Shown: positions 26,195-37,000 of the stretch, piece by piece
Position numbering within the stretch: position 1 is the first letter of the stretch
Layout of the letters: every line of letters starts with the position of its first letter
Source of the DNA: Loxodes magnus
Taxonomy: Eukaryota; Ciliophora; Karyorelictea; Loxodida; Loxodidae
Length of the DNA: 64,000 nucleotides
NCBI GenBank assembly: GCA_946699065.1
Contig: CAMPDV010000245.1
Location: 1-64,000, forward strand
Reading direction: 5' to 3'
The notes under the pieces: generated by a model
What the model was told of the DNA's origin: nothing
Databases searched by the model: none
The model's input: only the letters and a program-made list of their open reading frames with translations
Position numbers and translations under genes: made by a program

Positions 26195-29100
26195 GAAGGG
26201 AGATTTTTTGCTAAAAGACGTTTCATGTCTATCTATCTTTCGAAGGGATTTTGTGAGGTTTGCTTTTCTTTGCAATACTCTTAAAGACTGTATTCTTTTT
26301 AAACCCTCCGCTCGGGCGCAGTATGACCTGTACTCTCTCTTTATTTTCCGTTAATTTCCAGCAATTTTATAAAAATGCCAACCACTTCCAAAGGGATAAA
26401 ATAACTTGGATCGGTCCTATAGTTAATATGTTTCTTCATAGAGGTAATCATTAATATTACTGTAATGACTACATATTGGCAACTAAACACTTGATATTTA
26501 TTAATTTAATAATTTCTAGGCCCACTACGATCAACTAATAACGGATCATATTCCTATAGCTATGATTTTAGCTTATAATGCAACCACAAGTATTCCAAAA
26601 TAACAGCCATTACTCTATAAGATAGATAAGCTACTTGATCCAATGGACAGATAAAATTACTAAAGTCAGTTTTAAGTAAATTTTTCTTATTTTTTGTCTG
26701 TAGATTAAGACAACTTAGACTCATAATATAGTTTCACCACAACTTACTTTAGAATAATATAATGAACACTATAGGAAAAGTCATATAAAGTAATAATTAC
26801 AATAAATTCCCTTAGGATATCATTATGAAATATATAGCTGCGAAAAGAGATAATTAGGAGTGCAAGAGATTGCTATTTATGTAAGAAAGAATCAATAAGC
26901 AGTAATAGAAGCTTATTCTATATCTAGAAAACTTAGGAACAAATGTATGCAATCATATTGGAAGTGGAAAAAGTTTCAGGCTAAAGGAAAATTTTTCAAA
27001 CTCAATAAAAACATCGAAACAATTTTCTGTTATGCAAAAAAGATTATCAAGCCTAAAGTAAGGAACTAAATGAATTTTAACAAGAAATCTAGGACTCATT
27101 TATTGAAATTGAGAAGCTTTTGTGTTAAAAACATAAAAAGATTAAAAGAAGCAAATTGAGTTCAGTAAGCGATAAATAGAGCTCAGTTATAGAGAACCAT
27201 AACTTATCAATTGCCCATCTTCTGATTTATAAAATTTTTAACTTTTTCAAATTTAAGAAATTCAAGAAATCATTGAGTATATTCTAAACGACAAGGCAGC
27301 TGGACCAGATGAAATAAAGAGTGAATTTATCAAGTGTGCTGAAGAAGAGATACAATTAATAATGCACTGTTTTATCAATAATATGTTAAAATTTTAAAGA
27401 ATTCCATAAAAACTGAATACTTCCATCATCATCCCTATCTTCAAAGAAGGTAGTAAGAGTGGTTGAAAAAACAGAGAACTAATTTCGCTTATTAATACTA
27501 TGCTGAAGATTTTATACAAGGCTTTAACAGAAAGGACTTACAAAATTCTATGGAACGTAACGTCATACTTCCAGCTTAATTGGGATTCCTCAAAATGAAA
27601 CAGCTGCATCTAAATATGATCATTACATCAGATTATTGACCTCTATTAGAGAGGAGGAAAAGACTAACAAAGATGTTTGACACTTTCATTTATGTCTAGA
27701 AGATGTTTGACAGCATTGAGAGAAAAACATTTTTTCAACATCTTAGGAGATTAAAACTACAACTGGAATTGATACTGGCACAAGAGTCTTTCTACAATAA
27801 CATTAATTTTTCTTTTCTCATAGATTACCAAGATTCTCGCAGACTTCATTATAACAATGAAGTTATGCAAGGAAGACACATGGTACTCTATTCTCACTCC
27901 TATATTATGATATAGTAATCAGACATTTGCAGTAAAAAACACACAACTAGGCAAAAATCTACATAATATAAACTTCGTATGCAGAGCATGGGCAGATGAC
28001 CTTACACTCATTCCTTATTCTGCTTAGAGGAGATAATAACTTATAGATTAATGCATCTGAATTTTTCAGTGGATTTTTCTATAAATAAACACTAGTAAAT
28101 GTGAAATACTTCAATTTGTTCAAAAAATAAAAGCTAAAAAATTGAATTGAATTTGAAACTGGAAGGTAAGCGCATCAAATAGATGAACCAAATAACTTAT
28201 CTTGAAGTCCTAATACAAAGAAGATGGGTATTTTATCTGCCACTGCAAATAAAGAACTTAAAATTGCTTAGAATCGGTAAAGAAATGCATTTATACTTCA
28301 GTAGATACAAAAATGTTACTCTCTGACACTTCAAAATACTCTGACGCATACTTATGCTGCCTAAGACAGAATGCAGTGGGGAGCTTGTTCCTTGAACTAT
28401 AATGAGAGGTTTATAGAGTATGAAAGAGAAGATAAACAAAAATATGCATATAATAACGAGGAAGGCTTTAATTCTCCTATTATTATCTTTAATAAGGCTT
28501 GCTACATAGACTTTAACTGACTACCAAGTGAACATATAATGGCTAAACACTTTTTCCAATTCTACTTTAAAAATACGAAACGAACCTAGGATTTATCCAG
28601 AATCCGATATAGATAGACTCTTTGACTGCAATTTAAACTAAAAATCTTAGTATTTTTAGTAAATATAAAAGATAATTTAGTTTTATGGAATTAATAATGA
28701 CTATTAAATTATTTTTCTAACTAGCTTTCAATTGAGAAACTTATCAAATAGATTATAAGAAATTAATCCCATTAAGAATCAATTATAAGCTATAGAGATA
28801 TACCCACTGCATAGATATTCAGAGAGCAACTTGAAAGAATTAAGAAATTTTTTGCTATAAATTATACTAAAATTAACAAGGAATACAGGAAAGAAATAAT
28901 TTAAATCTTTAAGTTGCTCACTTAATCTTATAGATTTCAATATGATTCATGTACGCAATTTTATCCACTGAAAACAAGCTCTATCAATGCAGAAGTAAAG
29001 ATTCATTTAAGCATATATTCGAATGTGTCTATTATTTGGACTTATTTATAAAATTTTCTGATAAATTTCCTGGAAAAAAATTGAAAAAACTAATAGCTTA

Positions 29101-29345
29101 TGATCAACTCTACATAAACTAACAATTCACTTCTAAAAAATAAATGGATGCAGATCTTAAAATTAGAAATTTTCACAGGAATCTTAAAAAAATGTAAATT
29201 GAAGGACAAATCACAAATAAATATTGGAGTCTAAAGAAGAACAACAAGAAAATACAAGAAGCAATGGAGATAAGTTGGAAGATAGAAAGAATGCTGCATG
29301 AACTTTATGATCATAATTAAAATGAAGTAACAGATTCATATCAAT
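26195..29345 (+). pseudogene. Non-LTR retrotransposon ORF2 (APE endonuclease + reverse transcriptase), 5'-truncated and decayed
   Basis: ORF2 nicks the target and reverse-transcribes the element RNA. Visible in order: the end of the APE endonuclease (KITWIGP near 26.4 kb; NDYILATKHL at 26464-26493; TDHIPIA at 26541); the linker signature SLWNIQLRKEI near 26.83 kb, whose Trp is TGA; RT entry motif KAAGPDEIKSEF at 27293; FKEGSKSG-TGA-KNRELISL near 27.44-27.48 kb; a motif A relic TFIYVQKMFDSI near 27.68 kb, in which the catalytic Asp is Tyr; motif C AWADDLTL at 27986-28006, with Trp replacing the usual Phe/Tyr; and a C-terminal C-x-x-x-x-x-x-x-H-x-x-x-C relic (28988-29026). Several frame changes and the lost Asp make it inactive. 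It is truncated inside the endonuclease. The shared 3' module follows at 29497. Confidence 0.85.
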
Positions 29346-29496
29346 AACTTCATTTCATTAACATTTTTATTTAAGTGATTTCTTCTTCACTCCAATTTAT
29401 GCATATACTACTGATAAGAAAAAACTTCTTACAGCTTTAGTTTTGTGAATAGCCAAATAAAGGTGAGGAAACTTTAATTTTATTCTAAATTAATAA

Positions 29497-29911
29497 ATGG
29501 ATGTCGGCCACGGCCAGGAAAACTAGTAGACAATCGGTAAGTTTATACTATATTGCGAGCAATCTCGCACAGATACCACAGCAGACTAGCTCAGAAGAGA
29601 CAAATCTAACTTGTCCGAGAGTTCTTGCAAGCAGTATGAAAGTTTGACCGACTGGTATGCTAATGACAAATTACTAATTCTTATTTGGACTTTTTTCAAG
29701 AAGACTGGAGCAATTTATTCAAGAATTAAGAATAAGTTTTAATAAGAAGATTCCCCATTTGAGAAGCTAAAGTGAATCATTGAACGAATAGAATGAAAAC
29801 AAGAAGCATGAGAACACTTTTTTTAATTTTTAATATTTAATATTAATACTGAAAGAGCTGTGCCTCAACTAGGTGCTACATGTTCAATAATCATCTTAAT
29901 TTATTTTTTAT
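29497..29911 (+). repeat. Retroelement terminal module S, copy 1 (3' end of the ORF2 element)
   Basis: Starts at the conserved ATGGATGTCGGCC string. It keeps the GCGAG-CAAT-CTCGC hairpin, the GTATGAAAGTTTGAC and TTATTTGGAC strings, and ends in AAAGAGCTGTG...GGTGCTAC followed by a T/A-rich tail. It aligns along its length with modules at 52.45, 55.87 (inverted) and 62.67 kb. Its place directly after ORF2 shows that the module is, or is shared with, the LINE 3' end. Confidence 0.85.
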
Positions 29912-30677
29912 GTTATGAAATACTTGAGCACTAAAAAAATAGGTTGGAAAAATTAGATGGATGGCTCCTGAGTTATTTGGAATGAAGCAGAGATATAGTA
30001 TCTTTTCCGACATATATGCTTATGGAGTTGTTTAATGGGAGATAGTGACGAGAAAAATATCGTTTGAGGAAGGAGAGTTACGTGAAGGGATAAAGAGAGG
30101 TGAAAGAGAGAAAATACCTGAGAATTGTGTGATAGAGGAGACAATAAGGGGGAGTTGAAAATAAGAGGCTAATCAAAGAATGAGTTTAGAAACGTCATTG
30201 TAGAAGTTAGAGAAGATAAAGCAAGAAATGAGAGAGTAGGAGATAATATAACAAGAAATGAGAGAGTCTGAGATAATAAAGAGTAATGTGGAGAAATTTG
30301 AAGTAGAAGAGTAAAAGGAAGTTGGAACAAATAAAAAAGCGAAGATATAAGAAAACGAGGTAGGATATGTTGGAGAGAAGAGAAATGGAAAGATGCATGA
30401 TTATGGAGTTTATAAGTATAAGGATGGATCTCGATATGAAGGTCAATGAGTAGAAGGTATTAAGTAAGGAAAAGGAACTTACTTCTATGCAAGTGGAGCA
30501 ATATATGAGAATGAGTTCTTCAAAGGCAAGAGTCATGGTTATGGAATTTATAAGTATAAGGATGGAGATCGATATGAAGGTCAATTTGTAGAAGGTTTGT
30601 TTTAAGGGAAAGGAACTTACTACTATGCTGATGGAAGAAAAGAAGTGCAATATTGGGATAATGGAAAAAAAATATGA
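29907..30677 (+). CDS. Protein kinase C-lobe fused to MORN repeats, 5'-truncated
   Basis: One frame without indels, read with TAA/TAG=Gln and TGA=Trp. Kinase subdomains: GKIRWMAPELF (P+1/APE, 29946), then SDIYAYGVVQWEIVT (subdomain IX), then IRGS-TGA-KQEANQRMSL. In the last, the TGA at 30156 is the invariant Trp before the conserved Arg of subdomain XI. A Gln/Glu/Lys linker is followed by about three MORN repeats: YGVYKYKDGSRYEGQ-TGA-VEG (TGA at 30447 is the MORN Trp), then IKQGKGTYFYASGAIYENEF, then YGIYKYKDGDRYEGQFVEG. The probable stop is TGA at 30675. The N-lobe and catalytic loop are missing: upstream lies retroelement sequence, so the gene was probably broken by that insertion. MORN repeats often bind membranes or scaffold cytoskeleton. 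Confidence 0.85.
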
Positions 30678-30679
30678 TA

Positions 30680-32865
30680 ACTTAATATTTTAATTTAATT
30701 TCGATTTATTACATTATTAAATGCTTTATATATATAAATTATCACCTTAGAAATAGTTCACTTAAAATTATCTTTCTAAATAGCAATATATTAATTGATT
30801 GAGATTTACTCACTACATGCTAAGATTGAAATAGCTAATTGAAATTTTAATCAAATATAAAAATTTAGATATTAGTCAAGTAATCAAAAGAGAATTAATT
30901 ATGTAATGATTCGTAGAGGCTAGGGTACACAGAAAAGAATTTTTTTGTTATCCAAAAATAAAAAATAAATTTTAATGTTTTGATAAAACCTAACCAAATT
31001 TTTAATATATGATTGAGGGCGACCTCTACGGAAAAAATAATTAAGGGAAATTAATTAATGTAATAAAATTAATTTCCTTCAAAAAAGAATCAAATAAATG
31101 TTTGGAAAGGAATTATATAAAAAATGGAATAAGTAAGCATCGATGTTTATTCCATAATATGTACCTGAAGAATAAATGAGCGACTTCAATGAGTTTTACG
31201 ATACTTCAAGAGGCTTTTTATAAATTAACACATGACATGACAAGTAAAACAAGTAAAGGAGATTTCACATTAATAAGATAGTTATAAATTAATAATGTTT
31301 AAAGATGTAATGCTTATGAATTAATAATTAAAATAATTTTAAGTTTAAGAAGCTACTTATAAATATTTATATAAATTAATTAAAAGTAAAATCTATTTTT
31401 CCTATATTTTTAGATTAATTTTATTTATAAGATTTTATAATTTAAAAGTTACTAAAAGTAATTAATTCTATTATTTAAAATATATTTAATAGAGCTATTT
31501 TAAATATAGTAATTTTAAATAATTTGTAGAAATTAAACTTTATTACTAGAAATTAATTGAATTTGCTTATACTTTGCTAGTAGAAAATATATATTAATAC
31601 CAATGTTAATTTTTAATATTAAAGATAGGTAAAATATTGAATAGATAAACTATTGTTTGATATTAAATAACTTATAAAATAGTTTAGTTTAAAAACGCTA
31701 AAAAACAAGATTGCAAAAATACAAAAATTTAAAGCTAGAAATTATTTAGAAAAATAAAAAATTAAATATCTTAAAAAAAACTAAATTTGAACACTCTGTT
31801 AAGATATAATATGCATGTAGTTATATATTTATATATTTTTATTTTATAACTTACTGATTAGCTAGTGTATATGTTTTTTTATCAGTAGCAAGAAATTTTG
31901 ATTTCATACAAAAAAAGATATTTTTTATATTTTATTTTATATCTTTTTTAAGAATTAAATATTAAATGATACATAAGAAATAAAAGACATTTCCAATAAA
32001 GTCTAATAAATCTTAACAGGATGTAGCTAACGATTTTTATCGTATATAGATGGAAAAAAGAAATTTAATAAGACAAATAGTGAGCTTTATCAAAGAACTT
32101 ATGATTTTAATAACACTATGAAATTTTAATATCTGAACATTTAATTTTAAGATAGGATAAACTTACTAAAATTTAAGGTAAACTTAAAATTCTAGAAATT
32201 TTAAGCCAGAACAATCCTTTGAAAAATTAAATTAAATAGAAAATAAATCTAAGACATAAGAGATTAAAATATGATAGTGATATAATATTAACAAAAGTTG
32301 TCAGTTTTTATTCTTATTCTATTAATATTGGCAGATAAAAAATGCATTCATTTATCAATCATAGTTGTATATTATAAATTAGACGTCTTAATTTTTTTTC
32401 TTCAACATTTAGCATTAAATTATATTTAAAACACTTCAAATTTAAATTTTTTTTCTAAAGGTTCACCACCATCAATGTAAGTTATTTACATTAACTTAAT
32501 ACGAGTTGAAATAAAGGATCGTACCTAGTCATGTAATAATCTCTTGCAGCTTATGAGGACAATCTTCAGTGCTTTTGGTTTAATGGGTTTGTTTCAGCTG
32601 TTTTTCGGGATTGAAATTTATTAAGTTTAAGATTTTAAGATTGAGGTCAGAAATTTGAACTGTTTTAACTAAAAATAGATTTTTAGAAAAATAGAAGCTA
32701 AATAATAGCTTATTTTTTTTTAAAAAGAAGCCATATAAAATAGGCTACATTTTTTGGTTAATACGTTAATCGTGAAAAAGCAGGTTTATTTTAGAAGAAA
32801 TACTATTATAAAAAACTCATTATTTTAAAAGCATAAATGTTTTTAGTAAGGTTGGAAATATAAAG
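30680..32865. other. AT-rich stretch with a small inverted repeat
   Basis: Mostly AT-rich. CGTAGAGG near 30912 and CCTCTACG near 31024 form an inverted pair about 105 nt apart. An 11-bp inverted pair (GGAAATTAATT/AATTAATTTCC) follows at about 31046-31078. 32.46-32.66 kb is slightly richer in G+C, but no gene was recognised. Confidence 0.4.
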
Positions 32866-32871
32866 GTTGGA

Positions 32872-32968
32872 ATTATACCCGCCGGATTATACCCGCCGGA
32901 TTATACCCGCCGGATTATACCCGCCGGATTATACCCGCCGGATTATACCCGCCGGATTATACCCGCCT
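32872..32968. repeat. GC-rich 14-bp minisatellite, about 7 copies
   Basis: The unit CGGATTATACCCGC is repeated head to tail about seven times with almost no variation. It is a sharp GC-rich island in an AT-rich region. Nothing nearby suggests coding. Confidence 0.95.
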
Positions 32969-32988
32969 TTTTAGAATATAGCTCTCTA

Positions 32989-33006
32989 CCCCCCCCCCCC
33001 CCCCCC
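32989..33006. repeat. Poly-C tract (18 C)
   Basis: Eighteen consecutive C, only about 20 bp after the 14-bp minisatellite. The G18 complement could form a quadruplex. Tracts like this are also prone to length errors in sequencing. Confidence 0.95.
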
Positions 33007-34076
33007 GTGCTCGTCTAAAAAAATTAGAAAATATTAATTTAAAAAAATAGAATTGATTCTTATTAATGAAAAAAAAGATTTATTTTTTTAAATTACTTTA
33101 ATCACGCATATAACTATTGACACGCCAATTGTACAAAAAAAAAATAACTATATAACTTTTTGTCTTTATTTAAAATTTTATTACTAATCGTAAACTTTAA
33201 CTTTCTAAATTTTCCTTTTTTATCTTGAACATTTTTTGTTTGAATTCGACTAGTTTATCAAGTCCTGAAAAAAAAAACTTATTACTCTCGGAATAAAAAA
33301 AATTTAAACTTTAATAAAATACAAACATAAAAAAATGAAACTATAAAAACTTTATAAATGAAATAGAAAAAATAAACAAATAAACTAATAAAATAATGAA
33401 ATAACCAAATAATTTAAATCAATAAATGTATTTTCTTAAATAAATTTTTATATAAGTTTTAATTAACTTAAAATTTACGTAAAATTTTTTTAAATAGGAA
33501 TTTTTTTTTAATTTACTTAGATATATAAACTTCTTTAAATTGAAATTACCAAATTAAAATCTTATAATTCTACTTAATTCTAAATTAATGTATCGTATAT
33601 TTTTTATTTAAAAATGCTAAAACCTTTATAAATAAATTTAAATTTTAAATACTATGATATACCTTTTTATATTATGCTTAATAAAACCTATATTTTCATA
33701 AACATATCAACATTACATATATCATTAAACAAACTATCTTATTACTTATAATTTACTACTTCTTTTTACTCAACAATTTGTTAAGATTAACTTTAATAAT
33801 TAATCTTAATCGAATATACTAAATTAAATATTTTAAATACTTACTTATAAATTATTTTATTCTAATAAAATAATATTACTAATAATATATAAAAAAGAAA
33901 ACGATACTCTAATAACATTAGAGACTACATACTTAAATGTTAAATTTATATATTAGACAAAGATCTGTAAAATATAAACGTTTATAAATAATAGAAAATA
34001 AACATGATGTATTATTTTTTAATTCTTAGTTAAGAAGAGTTTTAAAAGTTTTAGAGTTCGTTCTCTCATTCTCCCT
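33007..34076. other. AT-rich stretch
   Basis: Nothing recognised. The right end borders the tandem TGA that could close the RING-UBL/repeat gene. Confidence 0.5.
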
Positions 34077-37000
34077 TCATCACTACAATATTAAAGCTTA
34101 TTTTTACATCCTGTATTATAATAAGTATTCATTACCCCCTAATATATTTTCAAATATACTTACATTCTGAAATGATAATTAAAAAAAAATTGCCATCTAA
34201 ATAAATTAAAACTTGTACGATCTGATAATAAAAAACAAGATTAAAACATGCTTACATACTAAAATAGAAAATTACGATCTATATGAAACATTAAACTTTA
34301 ACTTACGTTCTTCAAGTTTCACCTTTAAATTTCAATTACGTTCTTCATGTTTCACCTTTAAATTTCAATTACATTCGTCAAGTTTCATCTTTAAATTTCA
34401 ATTACTTTCTTCAAGTTTCACCTTTAAATTTCAATTACAGTCTTCATGTTTCACCTTTAAATTTCAATTACTTTCTTCAAGTTTCACCTTTAAATTTCAC
34501 TTACCCTCTTCATGTTTCACCTTTAAATTTAACTTACTTTCTTCAAGTTTCACCTTTAAATTTCATTTACTTTCTTCAAGTTTCACCTTTAAATTTCAAT
34601 TACATTCTTCAAGTTTCACCTTTAAATTTCACTTACAGTCTTCATGTTTCACCTTTAAATTTCACTTACAGTCTTCATGTTTCACCTTTAAATTTCAATT
34701 ACAGTCTTCAAGTTTCACCTTTAAATTTCAATTACGTTCTTCATGTTTCACCTTTAAATTTCACTTACCCTCTTCATGTTTCACCTTTAAATTTCAATTA
34801 CAGTCTTCATGTTTCACCTTTAAATTTCAATTACTTTCTTCAAGTTTCACCTTTAAATTTCAATTACTTTCTTCAAGTTTCACCTTTAAATTTCAATTAC
34901 AGTCTTCATGTTTCACCTTTAAATTTCAATTACTTTCTTCAAGTTTCACCTTTAAATTTCACTTACCCTCTTCATGTTTCACCTTTAAATTTCACTTACT
35001 TTCTTCAAGTTTCACCTTTAAATTTCAATTACTTTCTTCAAGTTTCACCTTTAAATTTCAATTACATTCTTCAAGTTTCACCTTTAAATTTCACTTACAG
35101 TCTTCATGTTTCACCTTTAAATTTCAATTACCCACTTCAAGTTTCACCTTTAAATTTAAATTACTCACTTCAAGTTTAACCTTTAAATTTCAATTACTTT
35201 CTTCATGTTTCACCTTTAAATTTCACTTACAGACTTCAAGTTTCACCTTTAAATTTCAATTACCCACTTCAAGTTTCACCTTTAAATTTCACTTACAGAC
35301 TTCAAGTTTCACCTTTAAATTTCACTTACAGACTTCAAGTTTCACCTTTAAATTTCAATTACTTTCTTCAAGTTTCACCTTTAAATTTCAATTACAGTCT
35401 TCATGTTTCACCTTTAAATTTCAATTACTTTCTTCATGTTTAGCCTTTAAATTTCAATTACCCTCTTCATGTTTCACCTTTAAATTTCAATTACCCACTT
35501 CAAGTTTCACCTTTAAATTTCACTTACAGACTTCAAGTTTCACCTTTAAATTTCAATTACGTTCTTCATGTTTCACCTTTAAATTTCAATTACTTTCTTC
35601 AAGTTTCACCTTTAAATTTCAATTACCCACTTCAAGTTTCACCTTTAAATTTCACTTACAGACTTCATGTTTCACCTTTAAATTTCAATTACCCACTTCA
35701 AGTTTCACCTTTAAATTTCACTTACAGTCTTCATGTTTCACCTTTAAATTTCAATTACTTTCTTCAAGTTTCACCTTTAAATTTCAATTACTTTCTTCAA
35801 GTTTCACCTTTAAATTTCAATTACAGTCTTCATGTTTCACCTTTAAATTTCAATTACTTTCTTCAAGTTTCACCTTTAAATTTCACTTACCCTCTTCATG
35901 TTTAGCCTTAAAATTTCACTTACTTTCTTCAAGTTTCACCTTTAAATTTCAATTACTTTCTTCAAGTTTCACCTTTAAATTTCAATTACATTCTTCAAGT
36001 TTCACCTTTAAATTTCACTTACAGACTTCAAGTTTCACCTTTAAATTTCAATTACTTTCTTCAAGTTTCACCTTTAAATTTCAATTACGTTCTTCATGTT
36101 TCACCTTTAAATTTCACTTACAGACTTCAAGTTTCACCTTTAAATTTCAATTACTTTCTTCAAGTTTCACCTTTAAATTTCAATTACGTTCTTCATGTTT
36201 CACCTTTAAATTTCACTTACAGACTTCAAGTTTCACCTTTAAATTTCAATTACTTTCTTCATGTTTCACCTTTAAATTTCACTTACAGACTTCAAGTTTC
36301 ACCTTTAAATTTCAATTACTTTCTTCAAGTTTCACCTTTAAATTTCAATTACCCACTTCAAGTTTCACCTTTAAATTTCACTTACAGACTTCAAGTTTCA
36401 CCTTTAAATTTCAATTACTTTCTTCAAGTTTCACCTTTAAATTTCAATTACGTTCTTCATGTTTCACCTTTAAATTTCACTTACAGACTTCAAGTTTCAC
36501 CTTTAAATTTCAATTACTTTCTTCATGTTTCACCTTTAAATTTCACTTACAGACTTCAAGTTTCACCTTTAAATTTCAATTACGTTCTTCATGTTTCACC
36601 TTTAAATTTCAATTACTTTCTTCAAGTTTCACCTTTAAATTTCAATTACAGTCTTCATGTTTCACCTTTAAATTTCACTTACTTTCTTCAAGTTTCACCT
36701 TTAAATTTCAATTACTTTCTTCATGTTTCACCTTTAAATTTCAATTACCCTCTTCATGTTTCACCTTTAAATTTCAATTACCCACTTCAAGTTTCACCTT
36801 TAAATTTCAATTACATTCTTCAAGTTTCACCTTTAAATTTCACTTACAGACTTCAAGTTTCACCTTTAAATTTCAATTACTTTCTTCAAGTTTCACCTTT
36901 AAATTTCAATTACCCACTTCAAGTTTCACCTTTAAATTTCACTTACAGACTTCAAGTTTCACCTTTAAATTTCAATTACTTTCTTCAAGTTTCACCTTTA

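Noticed and set aside
26443-26519. GT...AG intron in the ORF2 endonuclease region
   Set aside because: Reading straight through gives the expected NDYILATKHL endonuclease motif, so this is coding sequence, not an intron.
30207-30650. 147-codon minus-strand frame
   Set aside because: Antisense shadow of the MORN repeats and linker; no domain, low-complexity Ser/Leu/Phe.
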